DNA of 64,000 bases, taken from assembly GCF_030867095.1 (NCBI RefSeq), contig NC_081824.1, forward strand, positions 252,403,956-252,467,955, read 5' to 3'. This document shows, piece by piece, positions 11,456 through 23,669 of the stretch; position 1 is the first letter of the stretch; each line of letters opens with the position of its first letter. The position numbers and the translations under genes are program-made. The notes beneath the pieces are model-generated. The model did no database searches. It worked only from the letters and a program-made list of their open reading frames with translations, and was not told the origin of the DNA. This DNA is from Alligator mississippiensis. Its lineage: Eukaryota > Chordata > Crocodylia > Alligatoridae.

Positions 11456-13547
11456 GCCTGCTTGGCTTCCAGAGGGAACCACTGTCTGGGCGGATCCCAG
11501 ATGCACCGCAGGTAAGGGAGGGGGTGTAACTGGGGTTTCCCTTCCCTTCTCCCCAGCTGTTTTGCCAGACAAGCAAAACTACAAAACCAGCTAAGAAGCT
11601 GGAATCATATATGACTAGATTCCACCACATTCCTGGCTCGTTAGCACTGCAGGAGGCCATTGGACACACAGCTGCCAGTATGTGGGCCCGCAACAGGGTG
11701 TATCATGGTTATGTGCTCCAGTGCCATTGGGGCAGAGGCTGAAACCACATGTGGGCACAAGTAGGGCTTGCTACTACCCATATCTCTCTTCAATATGTAG
11801 GCAGAGTTTCTAGCCCTTTGCATGCCCACCACCTTTCTTTGCCAAGGTGGTGGCTAAAAGGGGGTTGGGCAAAGGCAGAGAATAGGAAGATATGGGTATA
11901 ATCATGAATTTTATTACACTAATGAGAGGTGTTCCATTACAGGCTGCTTTGTTTGGCTACCGTTGGTCTGCGCAGGTGGTCAGGGAATGACACCTCACTA
12001 ATGCAAGGTCAGGTTTCTCTGCTTCTTTCCCTCTACCTCTCAGCACTTTTAATCTTGCAGTTGTCCAAGTAACATTTGTCTGCACCTGCACTGGGATAGG
12101 CCCAGCCCTTAATGTTATCTTAGTTATTAAACTGCATCCAAAGAGCAGTGTCACAATATAACACCATGCACAGAAACTGGGACATGCATGCAGTCAGAGA
12201 ACTAATGTGTTTCCTTTAACACATTGTCTTTGAAATACACTGGTATTGGCACATGCTGACTAGCTAACACCAGATGCTTGCACATGGGTAATCCTGGCTT
12301 GCTGGCATTCACATGGAAGTATTTCTCTGCTATGTGTATACTCACAATCTGTGAAACACTCACATTTGGACACATGCATCTGTCATGCTCACTGGAACAG
12401 TGCACAGGGCAGACACTATTCCATGACTCTCACCCCCTCTAAAAAGTGAATTCACCTGCATGAACACTGAGCTGCTGCTTGTCTGCACCACAACATCTGC
12501 CTGTATATTAATAAAAACAGCATGGCTGGCAAAATTGCTTAGAAAATAGAATTATTAGCATTAACTGGATTGACCAGTCTGCTGAATGCTACTTGCAATA
12601 AAAGAAACAGTAGCTACTCTACTCTCCACCCTTTACATACAGTGGCTGGCCAGGTGTCACCTTAGGTCAAGAGATGTGAAACCTGAACTAGCTGTGACTG
12701 CCTGGAACAGCCCTAGAGGATACTTTGCCTTGCTTCTGGTTTGAACAAGCTTTAATGGGTAATAATAACCAATTTCCAGCAGTGCACATAGGCTCAAAGA
12801 ATATCCATGGATTAAACAGATGCTCCAGCCATGGTACATGAATGCACATGCATCCTTCATGGACTAACAACTGTATGCTTGCATTTACAGGACAACTAAT
12901 TTGCAAAAGATCTTGAGGAATGCTCAGCTGGTAGCTGCTCTCTGAGCAATACATGGAGTTAACATGTCAGGTGTTTGAACTGGGTTAAAGTAAACCCAGT
13001 ACAAAACTGCAGTTCTTAATCCATGGCCCACATTCTCAATCCATGGCCCACAGGCCTTGCAAAGCCCCATGACCAACCCCTGCAGCCCTTCGGACCTAAC
13101 TCATGTTGTTACGAGACTGGATGCACCTCTCTTTAAAGAGCTGAGGGGGTGAGTGGGATTTGGGGTGGGTGTGGTCTCAGTGGATGAGGGCAAAGGGCAG
13201 AGTTTGTGATTGGACCTGCTGAGTCTGGCATGAATGGATGGAGCTAGCAAGTCCTAAAAAGGAGGTATCCTGACCATCTAGCAGACAGCCCAGTAGAGGG
13301 TAGACCAAAGGGAAGCAAGTGTTGGGACTCCATAGCTGGGTGCCATGGTGTGATTTAGCGGCTTATCAGGTAATATTTTCTTGGGAGGTCACATTCCCCC
13401 TGCCAAGGGAGAAAGATAACAGGTATATGGATGGGAGAGCAGTGGCATGGGCACCATGTTGAGGAATTGCTAGATGTCATCCAGATGCAGTCAAGGAGGT
13501 TGAGTTGCATGAGACTCAGTTCTCTCCAGCTTGGCAATCCCCTAATA
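11456..13547. other. Non-genic stretch, nothing recognised
   Basis: No gene or clear transposon is seen. A 22-bp unit containing AATCCATGGCCCACA occurs twice at about 13018-13053 and may be the edge of an old hAT-type repeat. The 11456-12000 part adjoins the Gypsy LTR and could include its true outer end, but it has no similarity to the sequence beyond the 37.8 kb LTR. Confidence 0.4.
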
Positions 13548-13713
13548 CAGGGGTGGGCAAAATGTGGCCCACCGGCCATTCTTTCTGGCCTGCGGGGCCC
13601 CTAAAAATTTAGAAAATTAATATTTATCTGCCCCTGGCTGCCTATCATGCGACCTTCGATGGCTTGCCAAACTCAGTAAGTGGCCCTCCGCCCAAAATAA
13701 TTTCCCACCCCTG
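13548..13713. mobile_element. Non-autonomous hAT MITE, 166 bp, perfect 8-bp target duplication
   Basis: The ends are CAGGGGTGGGCAAAATG and its near inverted complement ATTTCCCACCCCTG. The flanks are perfect copies of ccctaata at 13540-13547 and 13714-13721. The interior has GGCCCACCGGCC and related GC-rich stretches typical of CAGGGGTGGGC hAT MITEs of reptiles. It has no coding capacity. Confidence 0.88.
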
Positions 13714-13824
13714 CCCTAATACCGCAGTCCTGAAGAACAGGCCCCATTTGGCAGGAGAAATCCTGAGACCCCCTCCAAGGCTGCCCTGCTTCCATGGGTA
13801 TGACTGTGCAAGTATGCCCTCATC

Positions 13825-14420
13825 TTGAATACACTGTGCAGTTCTGGTCACCCTGTCTCAGAAAGCATATAGGCATATAGAAAGGCTGCAAAGATGAACA
13901 GGAGCATGGAACAGGCTCCATGCAAGGAGGGACCAGAAGTGCTGGGATTCTTCAGCTTGGGAAAGAGATGGCTAGAGGTCTGTAAAACCAGGAATTGTGT
14001 GAAAATAGTGAGTAGAGGACAGTTATTCACTGTGTCTTACGATGTCAGAGCTGTAAGGCAGCCAATGGTGTTGTCAAGCAGCTGATTTAAAATAAACACA
14101 AAAATGGTATCTCTTTTACATAGCACATAGCTATTCTGAGGACCTATTTGCCACAGGACAGCGTATGACTGGGTTCAGAGAAGGTTTGGACAAATGTATG
14201 CCCATCAGGGATAAGGCTATTAGAGACTATGTATCCAATAGTCAAGGATGTCACCTCATGCTCAGGATGTCCCCACAGCTGGTGGCTGGGAGACAACAGC
14301 AGGAGAATAGATCACTGTACACAAGCCTTATTTCTTATATTTTTCCTCTAAAGCAACTGCTACTACTTGTCACTGCCAGAGACAAGACACTGGGTTACAT
14401 GGACTTCTGTCAGGAGTAAG
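13825..14420 (+). mobile_element. CR1-like LINE 3' fragment, old
   Basis: The stretch begins with a GTGCAGTTCTGGTCACCC block (13838), the CR1 RT C-terminal 'VQFWSP' region. It continues through CTTCAGCTTGGGAAAGAGATG (split), GGTCTGTAAAA and a TTGCCACAGGA block to a GACACTGGGTTACATGGAC-like 3' end near 14400. Order and orientation are collinear with the CR1 3' part on the + strand. It is highly diverged and has no useful open frame. It is an older CR1 lineage than the 3.9 and 18.4 kb copies. Confidence 0.7.
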
Positions 14421-16984
14421 AGCAGCAGGCAGGCTTTAGCCCCTACCTGGCCCTGATTAGCAGAAGGACCTGACTTCCAGGGACCTAACTATATATGCAC
14501 CTGGCCTCAGTTACTCTCCTGGATGTAGTCTCCTGGATATAAGCAAATGACCTCTCAATATTCCTCAGGCTACTAAACAGGAGAGATGCCTCCCAGCTCC
14601 TGATCCACTGGTTTGCAGCTCTATTTCAGTGACCACCCATGTTTCATTCCATTACAGATTTTGGCCTCCTAATCCCCTGAATTGTGACTTTAGTTTGGAC
14701 CTTTGGCTTCCTGACCTTGACCTCTCCTGACACGCTAGCTCATGACTGTCTAGTGTCAAGCCTCGACCACCCACCTCCTGGTCATCCCCTGACTTCTAGT
14801 GCAGAAGTTCTTACATGTTGATGAATGGTGTGCTGTCTCATAGCTCAGGAAAAGGCAGGGAGACTTCTTGCTCTCAAAAGGGCTTTATTGCAACAACACA
14901 CACAAAAATGAGTACTAACTTCCTGTTGATGTAATTATATTAGCCCTCAGGAAGGGAGTTAATGCTTACTATTACAAATGGGAGTAGAAGGCTTGACCCT
15001 GTGACATTTGGAGGCCTGCCCTTGTGATGATCCTCAGTGCTAAGCAATATGAGTTCATAGTACAAAAAAAGACAGCAAGAATGCGCTGGACTGTGATGCG
15101 ATGGCATCCACTCCGTGCACATTATGCGTGTTTCATGTGATGTCAAGCACATTGTTAGCTGCCAGACAAATCAAAAATACAGCAATCTGTTCATTTTGTC
15201 TCCTTCCCTTGCTTCCTCCAGCAGCCAGTCCACTATCCACATGACAGTGTTCACATGCAAGATGTGTGATCCTTAATTAAGCAATTAAGCAAATGCTTGC
15301 TTATTATATCATTTATATAATTTTCTTTGAACAAAATTAGCCTCTCTGGCATTAGCAGCATCTCCACTGAGGCTTTTGCTATGACAGCTACATCAGGGCT
15401 TTTCTCACTCATAATCAGCACAGTTACATTGGCAAACTCCTTGCGTTCCCTTACCCTCTTATTTCAGGGACCCTTTACAATTTCTGCTCCCACTCCCTCC
15501 ATACTCTGAGCTCTGTGTAAACTTCACATGTCCAGCCCCTGAATAGGGGCAGCTAAACAGCCAGATGTGCTGGCTAATGCAGAGCTGTCACATACCCATT
15601 GCTGTTTCGTGCTGAGGCTAGATGCGGCACTCAAAATGACAGTAGCTCTTCTCTTTTGTTCTTTCTGCTTCTTGTCCTCCCATTATCTGACAGTCTGTGG
15701 AATTTACAGCCCAGCTCCCAGACAGTAACAGGGTGACTGTGTTTCAAACAAAGGAAGACCAGGCAGGTAGAAGCAAGACCTTGCTTCGCTCAGACAAAAT
15801 CTCAAAGGGGTTTTTGTGGGTTGAGGAATCAGACCCAGTTCCACCCTTGGGGATATGGATTATCCCTATTATACAGAGGGGGAAACTGAGGCACAGAGCT
15901 GCCAAATCCATGGCAGAGGGGAAGAAAGGTATATGCCTCAGAGAGGGAGTGGAGCGGATACAATACAATGGAAACCAGTCCAGAGTTTCCTGGCCAAGGG
16001 TAACTGTGATTTCCTCCTATAACACAGGGCCATGCAGCTGGAAGTTCTCTCCTATCCATTCCTCGCCTCATGGCTGTAAGGCAGAAACAATAAGCACAAA
16101 ATATATCACATATATCCACAGCATGCTCTGCCCATGCTGAGGCCCCCTCAATCTTGAGATGGGATGTGGTTAGGGCAAGAAGTCAGGGAAGTATCCAAGT
16201 TCCTTCCCATCTTGAAACCTGCTGCACAATGAAAAGGATGCCATTCATTATTTTTAAAATCTTCTTTACTACTCACTCTTTTCAAAGCTTGTACAGTGGG
16301 CCCCAGAAACCAAAAACTGATGGCAATGAAATGCTACTTCCTCCATTGTGCAACGCACACAGCAACTTCACGAACAGCATGTCTTTGTTGCAAAGTAACC
16401 TCAGTTTATAACTGAGCATTGCCTTAAGTGCCATCCACATTTTAAACCTTTTAAGTCCCATGGTACTTTTTTCTCCAGGTGACAGATCTGAGAAAGGATA
16501 TAGGCTAACATGCCAACTCATGAAATGCTAATGCAACAGGTTTGCAGTGTGGACACAGGCTAGCACCCATTGAGTGTTAATAGTCCTCCACTGCCTTCCC
16601 ATAGTTCCTCCTCTGTACCCAAAAAGGACAGACAAGTTTTCCTGCAGTTCACTGGGAAAGAATTCATGGAGCGACTCAGTTTATAGCCCTGCAAAGAACC
16701 ATGGGATATGTCCTCAAAACACCTAGCGTTCCATTTGTGTACATACAGCATCAATTTGGATGCACCAAACAAATCTTGCTTTTACCATTTGTCTGATCTC
16801 ACTCAAGTGAAAGGAGTATCTTGCATGTAGCTAGCTTGAGTTAACTCTGGAGTGCAGACAGACCCTTAAGCTAGGGCATGGGCAGAGGGACAAATTACCC
16901 TGAGGTAAAAGGTGGGTGGGGATTTAACATGAGTCAGCTGCTCCAGGGTAGCTGTCCTTGTGCAGGCCCTTACCAATCATTTAT
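14421..16984. other. Non-genic stretch with one old SINE
   Basis: Apart from the MIR-like piece at 15850-15925, I recognise nothing. Short open frames such as 15697-16140 run through that SINE and have no protein features. There are no splice-site-flanked conserved-looking exons. Confidence 0.4.
15850..15925 (-). mobile_element. MIR-type CORE-SINE fragment
   Basis: The + strand reads TTATCCCTATTATACAGAGG, then GGGAAACTGAGGCACAGAGC. This is the complement of the well-known MIR segment in which a CTGTGCCTCAGTTTCC block is followed by an ATCTGTAAAATGGGGATAAT-type block. Only this half of the SINE is recognisable. MIR-like SINEs are ancient in amniotes, so this is a deep fossil. Confidence 0.75.
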
Positions 16985-17400
16985 TAGGGTATGTACAGAA
17001 GTGTTCTATGCATGTTTTACAGCACTGTAAGTTAGAGCACTTTTTACTGTATTATAAAAGTTACAATCCTCTTAAACATGACAGAAATGCAGTGTTTGGT
17101 GGGGAAGGGGGGTGCGGGGGGCGGCTCTGAGACTCCCTGCACTTTCCAGGTTAGGAGGCAGGGACCACTTCTCAGAGAAGTGGCTCTGGGCAAGCTCCAG
17201 CATACAGACATTATTTAAAAGTGCTGTAGGTTGCTAAAGTGCTGTAAAGTACAGCGCTTCAAATTCAATACCTCATTTAACAAGGGCTAATTTAATGTGC
17301 TGTACCCATTTTTAAAGTGCTGTAAAGCTATGCATTTCTGCTAAGTCACAGCAATAAAGTGCTTTAAATGGCGAAAAAAAGCAACTTCTGTACAATGAGA
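16985..17400. mobile_element. Inverted-repeat MITE, unclassified
   Basis: The left end AGGGTATGTACAGAAGTG and the right end CAACTTCTGTACAATGAGAG (17381-17400) are inverted relatives. The arms contain repeated AAAGTGCTGTAAAG motifs on both sides of a short G-rich core (17099-17125). No target duplication could be set with confidence, so the superfamily is open. Confidence 0.6.
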
Positions 17401-17572
17401 GCTGACCAGTGGCAGTTTACCTCTTTTGAACTGAGGGACAGACTATACAAAGTGAGCTTCTATTCCCTTTGGACTAAAAGCCTGAAGGGTCAAATACCAT
17501 GGAGTGGATGAGGCAAAATAAAGTCTTTCCTCCTTTATCTCATGGTAACTGGTTTGTCTGTTCAAATCCTTA

Positions 17573-17790
17573 GGCCTTGTCTGTCCTAGGAAGTTGTACT
17601 GCTTTACCTATGCTGGTATACTGCTATAGTTAAAGCAGTATGGCTGCCCTAGTGTGGATGCGGTTAAATCAGAACAAAGATGCTTGATACTAGTACAGCT
17701 GCTACATGGAAGGGGAATGATTACAGTCTAACTGTGGATTATATTTACTGTGCTACCATACTGTTAAATAACCATAGATGTCACGGTTGC
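17573..17790. mobile_element. Old MITE fragment (GGCCTTGTCTGTCCTAGG end)
   Basis: The start GGCCTTGTCTGTCCTAGGAAG, followed by repeated 'GCTGGTATACTGCTATAG' type motifs, resembles the ends of the repeat at 21710-21914, which has CTAGTATAGACATGGCC, and the flanks of the 3.9-7.0 kb CR1. The boundary on the right is not clear. Confidence 0.45.
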
Positions 17791-17961
17791 TAAATTGAGA
17801 CTTAAAAGTATATACAGAAATTATACAGGAAACTAGACTGACATTACCGTTCACTGTTAATGTTGCCATGCTTGCTCCATACAACTGTTTCTCTAAACTC
17901 CCACTAAAAATAAAGCAATAGAAACCAAAAGAAAATAAAATGAATACATCATACTCAATAA

Positions 17962-18420
17962 TAGGGCTGTTCGAAGCTTCGGTCCCTGATTTGATTCAGC
18001 AAAGATTCGGCCCAATTCAGTGACTAAATCTCCAAATCCAAATCCAATCAGAGGACCCTTTAATCTCTCCAAATCAAATTGGAACCCTCCGAATTGATTC
18101 GGACAGATTCGGAAAGATTCAGTGATTTGGACATAAAGATAGCTTTAAATGTTTTTTTTTATATACCTCCAGGTAGCAGGTGGCTCATGAATGCTACAAT
18201 GCTGGGGTGCATGGAGTGTCCCACAGAAGTACAGGGGGCTCCCCAGTGTGCTCAGCAGCAGACCCAGAAGTAGATCAGAAGCACTCCCCCCAGCGCCCCC
18301 TTGGCTCGGTGTCCTTGGTCGGGGGGGGCGGCACCCGGGGTCCCCCTGCAGCCAATTGCTGCACCAGAGGGTATTTGGGATGAGGGGACCAGCCCACTCC
18401 CCGGCGGACCTGTAAGTGGA
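17962..18420. mobile_element. hAT element of the 10 kb family, cut off by CR1
   Basis: It starts TAGGGCTGTTCGAAGC and continues with GATTTGATTCAG, AAAGATTCGG and CCGAATTGATTCGG motifs. These match the complement of the right arm of the element at 10042-10976. The GC-rich interior begins near 18180. The other terminal repeat is not found: the CR1 begins at about 18421, and what follows the CR1 at 21113 is unrelated. The 8 bases before the element are ctcaataa. Confidence 0.7.
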
Positions 18421-21112
18421 CTATATAGGCGGGATAGAACGGGGAGGAAAGGCAGGGGTGTGGCGCTCTACATCAAAGAATAATACACGTCGTCAACTAA
18501 CAGGATGGGGTCAGAGGAGGGGCAGGCTGAAGTGCTCTGGGTTAGAATACAGGGGGGTTGTGGGGAAAGAGACTTAACAGCCGCGGTCTACTACAGACCT
18601 CCCAACCAAGGGAAAGAGCTGGACCATGAATTCTCAGACCAGCTTGCGGAGGCACTTAAGGCAAGGGATGTAGTCGTCATGGGTGATCTAAATTACCCAG
18701 ATATCTGCTGGGAGGAGCAGTCAGCCAGGTCGAACCGCTCACAAAAGTTCCTTGCTGAGATATAGGACCTCCACTTAACCCAGGAGGTGCACAGTCCCAC
18801 CACGGGAATGCCCTCCTGGACCTGGTTCTGGCCATAGGCGATGACCTGGTGAAGGGACTCAAGGTTCTTGACCACCTGGGCAACAGTGATCATCACCTAC
18901 TGGAATTCACTATACAGCACAGGGTGTCAAGGGCCTGCAGTAAGGCAGTAGCCCTTGACTTCAAGAGGGCCAACTTCAACAAGTTGAGGAGATTGGTAGG
19001 AGAGGCTCTGGGGTCCTAGAGAGTTGGGGAACTGGGTGTCCAAGATGAGTGGTTGTTCCTTAAGGAGACGATCCTCTGTGCCTAAGAGGTGACAGTCCCA
19101 ATGAGAATCAAAGGGGGCAAGAGTGCTAAAAAGCCCCCCTGGCTCACCAAAGGCATTCAGGAATGCCTGAAAGCCAAAAAAGAGGCGTACGCCCCATGGA
19201 AGGGAGGGGCTATCAGCAAAGAGGAGTATACCTCCATCACTCGGGCTTGTAGGGGGGGCTGTTAGGAAAGCTAAGGCAGATACAGAACTAGGGCTAGCAT
19301 CAAGGACAACAAAAAGTCCTTTTTTAAATACATAGGGAGTATGAAGAAAGCACCGGCTAACATGGGGCCCCTGCAGGACACGCTAGGCAATCTGGTGGTT
19401 GCACCAGAGGAAAAGGCAGACCTTTTTAACAATTTCTTTGCCTCCATTTTTTTGTGCAGGGACCAGGAGTCCCCCACTGAGATTCAGGATGGACTCAGGA
19501 GTGACTCTGACAGGCCTAGGGTCAGGGAGAACTGAGTTAGGGAACTTCTGGAGGGACTGGATGTGTTCAAATCAGCAGGTCCAGATGCTCTCCACTTCAG
19601 GGTGTTGTGGGAATTGGCAGGGGTTATCGAGGGGCCCCTGGCACAGTTTTACGAGCACTCATGGTGCTCTGGCCAGGTGCCAGATGACTGAAAGAGGGCC
19701 AGTGTGGCCCCCCATTCTCAAAAAAGGGAGGAGGGAGGACCCGGGCAACTGTAGGCCCATTAGTCTTACTTCGATCCTGGGGAAGCTCTTTGAGACAATT
19801 ATCCAGGAGCACATCTGGGAAGGACCGGCACGGGGGACGATGCTCAGGGGCAACCAGCATGGGTTCATTAAGGGCAGATCCTGTCAGACCAACCTGATTG
19901 CCTTCTACAATCAGGTCACAAAATCATTGGACGCAGGTGTCGCAGTGGATGTACTCTTTCTGGACTTCAGGAAGGCCTTTGACACTGTCTCCCATCCCGT
20001 TCTCATTAAAAAGCTAGGCGACTGTGGCATTGATGCCTACACAGTCAGATGGGTCGCAAACTGGCTGAGGGACTGCACCCAGAGAGTGGTGGTGGACAGG
20101 TCATATTTGACCTGGAGGGACGTGGGCAGTGGGTTCCCCCAGGGCTCGGTCCTCAGGCCTGCACTGTTTAATCTCTTTATTAGCGACTTGGACGAGGGGG
20201 TGAAAAGCACCCTGTTCAAATTCACTGATGACACCAAGATCTGGGGCAAGGTGGGCATGCTAGAAGGGAGGGACAGGATACAGCTGGACCTGGACAGATT
20301 ACAGGGGTGGGCAAATGAGAATAGGATGGGATTCAATACTGACAAATGCAGGGTGCTGCACTTGGGTAGTAAGAACCAGAAGCATACCTACAGGCTGGGG
20401 AACTACCTTCTTGAAAGCACAGTGACAGAAAGAGATCTTGGAGTCATTATCGATTCCAAAATGAACATGGGCCAGCAATGTGAGGATGTGGTCAGTAAGG
20501 CCAACCTCACCTTGTCATGCATCCACAGATGCACCACAAGCAAGGCCAAGGAAGTGATCCTCCCCCTCTATGCAACACTGGTCAGGCCGCAGGTGGAGTA
20601 CTGCATCCAGTTCTGGGCGCTGCACTTCAGGAGAGGTGTGGCCAGCATCGAGAGGGTCCAGAGGAGGGCCACTTGCATGATCTGGGGACAGCAGGGCAGA
20701 CCCTATGAGGAGAGGCTATGGGACCTGAATTTGTTCAGCCTTCACAAGAAAAGGCTGAGAGGGGACCTGGTGGCCATCTACAAACTTACCAGGGGGGACC
20801 AGAGGGGAATGGGAGAGACTCTGTTCACCCGTGCACCTCCTGGAGTAACAAGGAATAATGGCCATAAGTTGTTTGAGAGTAGGTTCAGGCTGGACTTTAG
20901 AAGGCACTACTTCACAGTCAGGGCAGCTAGGATCTGGAGCCAACTTCCAAGGGAAGTGGCGCTGGCTTCTACCTTGGGGGTCTTTAAGAGGAGGCTTGAC
21001 AATTACCTAGCTGGGTCATATGAGCACAGTATTCTTTCCTGCCCAGGGTAGGGGGTCGGACTTGATGATCTACTTAGGTCCCTTCTGAGCCTACATCTAT
21101 GAATCTATTTCA
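18421..21112 (+). mobile_element. CR1 LINE, 5'-truncated, with a long open RT frame
   Basis: The element starts inside the endonuclease domain (YRRDRTGRKGRGVALYIKE at about 18424; VVVMGDLNYPDICWEEQSAR at 18669). The 19399-21051 frame stays open for 550 codons, far longer than other copies here. It contains RT motif A VLFLDFRKAFDTVSHP, motif B GFPQGSVLRPALFN, motif C KFTDDTKIWGKVG, and the C-terminal ERVQRRATCMIWGQQGRPYE block. The endonuclease half lies in other frames, so the copy is not intact. The 3' end has CR1-type GACTTGATGATCTAC followed by CATCTATGAATCTAT near 21111. The truncated 5' end is usual for LINE insertion. This is the youngest-looking CR1 in the window. Confidence 0.93.
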
Positions 21113-21709
21113 GCCAGCCAGTACCAACATACTGATTTTACATCAGCTTCCTGTCACATACAAACGCCTTGCATTGGAGCTGCAACCGTCCTCCATGGAC
21201 AAATAACTGCCATGCACAAGAGTTGCATATTTATAAACAGGAAGCATATTCATCATAAATTGGTTGACACCATCTAGCATCTTTGCAACCCCATTTTTCA
21301 TCCTTGCGATCCCAAGGTTGGGAACCATTGGATTAGATTGCTATAGCCCTTTTTTAGCTTTTATAACCCCTGTGTTCCTCAATAGGTTAACCACTTTCTT
21401 TTTCTCTCTCCTACCTACCCTGCCTCTCCCAGCAGTGCCCCTTCCATTTTCCTTCCTTTCTATTTAAAAGCTCTGCTTCCTGCAGTCCCTTCACTACATG
21501 TGATTCAGCAAGCCACTGCTTATGAAACCTTATGGTATACATCTCTAATTTAGTCTATAAGGTACAAATCTATCTTGCCTTCTACTAGACTATTGTAAGC
21601 CACCTTTGTATCTCTATAGCTGAGACCATTTATCTCAGTGAAAAATCATACCCCTACCAAGTTCTTATGCCAGCATAAGTTTTAAGTGGAGAGCAGACCT
21701 CTCTAAAGC
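21113..21709. other. Non-genic stretch, nothing recognised
   Basis: No gene or repeat that I can name lies between the end of the CR1 and the MITE at 21710. A pyrimidine-rich tract occupies about 21390-21470. Confidence 0.4.
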
Positions 21710-21914
21710 CAAGTCTGCATTACAGATTTCTGCCAGCATTGCTGTATTGGGGAGGCAAGGAGTAAGAGGCATGATCACTGATGGAAGCAAGAATGACAGC
21801 AGCCTACTGTGGCATAAATGAAATTAAATCTGCCCTTTTACTAGGATAGCTTGTTTTGCTTGGAAAGGGTTTTATCATACCAGCAAAGTGTTCCTAGTAT
21901 AGACATGGCCTGAG
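21710..21914. mobile_element. Old inverted-repeat MITE
   Basis: The left end GCCAAGTCTGCATTACAG and the right end CTAGTATAGACATGGCC are imperfect inverted relatives sharing a GGCCATGTCT-like tip. The 17.57 kb repeat has the same tip. No clear target duplication is visible. Confidence 0.5.
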
Positions 21915-23017
21915 GGTCTGTTGTTAACCCCTCCCTTCATGACAGGCACATTGTGCACTCCCTTCAGGTGGCTGCAGGCAATTTTCCAACTTTAGGGGTA
22001 CAGGTACTGTTAACTCATTCCTCCCCTTGCTGAGGGCAGAGCAATCGCAATCAGTTACGCAGCAAAGAGCTTGGTGGAGCACTGAGCTCTTAAATCAGGA
22101 GTAGCACCCTCCTGGATTTTGTTTAGCTCTCTGGCTCTTGCAGTTTCCTGGATACTGAATTTCAGAGATCAAGCTGATACCCGTGAGATCCAGATCTCTT
22201 AGAATCGTTGTGTTTCCCCACCCCTTTTCTTCCTTTCCTTAGCGCTAACTTGACCTCTCAGGTTCTCAGCATCTGAAATAGGGATACATCAGCCTCTATT
22301 TTTTAATAAATAAAACATAAAAGAACCCATCTCAATCATCTCTGATGCACCTGCCCTGACATCCTCAAGGTAGGATTTGCAATAGGATAAGAAGGTGGGC
22401 CAGGTGTTTGGCAGGCTCACTTTCCCAGTGGGGACACCAGGGCTTCTCGGGTTGCACAGGTGAATGCTCTAAAACCCAAATCAGCGGCTGTGCCATGTCT
22501 TCTGCAGCTCATCTTTCTGGGAGAGCCAGAAGGAATTCCATCTCTTGTGGGGCTATGTTACATGGCTTCTCTTCTTCTAGCTATTGTGTGTGGAGCAGTT
22601 TGAATCTTGATGGTATCACTTACAGTTTAGTCCAGGTCATGAACCTTTCAGTGAATCTGATCTGACTGTTTCAAGTCTCTAATGCCCTTGTATTATTAAT
22701 GTCCCACAGCTCTTTGCGTGGATCTGTCAGTGGTGGTAGCACGCCCTGGGACTGAGACATCAATTTCCGATCACAGTTTATTCAAAGTTTAGGGATGTCC
22801 GAATGCAAGGTTTTTCATCTCGTTCCCATGCATCATGAAACTGGGATCCAGTACAACTTTTCCTGGAGTCTGGAGATTTTCATTTCCAGAACCCGACTTC
22901 TTTCTCTTCATTATACAAGCTATTCCTCTTGAAGTCCACAGGATTTTTGCATCTGGATGGGAACCTGGATCCGGGGCTTTTGGTTCAGGCTTGTGAAAGG
23001 AGGGGAAAATGTAGGCA
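21915..23017. other. Non-genic stretch, nothing firm
   Basis: No gene is recognised. A TTTAGGGATGTCCGAATGC motif at about 22788 resembles the tip of a reptile MITE, but no partner end is visible. The open frame at 22408-22665 has no protein features. Confidence 0.35.
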
Positions 23018-23437
23018 AATAGATAAAAGAGTCCAAAGGAAAGCACTAGGAATGGTGAAATTTGCAAAACATGACCAATTATGACAAATTAAAAGAATAG
23101 GATTTGTTTTCCATAGAAAAAAGGAGACTGAAGAGGGACACGATAACAATCTTTCAACATACAATAAGTTGTTATAAGGAGGGCAGAGGTCAATTGTTCT
23201 CTGTATCCACTGGGATTGGAAAGTCATAATCAGCTTAATTTGCAGCCCAGGCTCAGATTATCTATTAAAAAAAAGAACTGCAGGGAAAGTTAAACCCTGA
23301 AACAAGTTACTCAGAGAGGCTGTAGAATTCCATTGCCTGGGGATTTTTTAAGGGCAAGTTAGACAAACTCGTGTCAAGGATGGGTCACAGCTGAGCAACA
23401 TAAACCTACAGGCCAGATCAGACCTGTAAAGAGCATG
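23018..23437 (+). mobile_element. CR1 LINE 3' fragment
   Basis: The sequence is collinear with the CR1 RT C-terminal end on the + strand: AGAGTCCAAAGGAAAGCAC, AGACTGAAGAGGGACACGAT, CAATTGTTCTCTGTATCCAC, GTTACTCAGAGAGGCTGTAG and TTAGACAAACTCGTGTCAAG. It is diverged, with no long frame. Confidence 0.75.
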
Positions 23438-23489
23438 GTTCTGGAAGGTCTGATCCAAGCTGCAGAGAGAGGAGTGCTGATTTAAAGTA

Positions 23490-23660
23490 TCAAATGGAGC
23501 CCTCCAGGGGATGGTCCTGGGGCTGGGTTTGTTCAATATGTTTATTAACAATCTGGAAGATGGGATGGAGTACACCCTCAGCAAGCTGTGGGGGTGCAGT
23601 AGATATGCTGGAGGGTAGGGCTAGGATTCGAGGGACCTAGACAAATTCAAAAGAAAACTC
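23490..23660 (+). mobile_element. CR1 RT core fragment (motifs B to C region)
   Basis: The + strand encodes a degenerate version of the CR1 block around motif B (CCAGGGGATGGTCCTGGGG, then LFNMFINNLEDGMEYTLSK). The motif C segment just after it is lost or rearranged. Its position downstream of a CR1 3' end piece in the same orientation is the wrong order for a single copy. Confidence 0.7.
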
Positions 23661-23669
23661 ATGAGGTTT

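Noticed and set aside
11043-11693. 216-codon minus-strand frame
   Set aside because: Most of it is Gypsy LTR sequence, shown by the matching LTR at 38.2 kb. LTRs do not encode such a protein.
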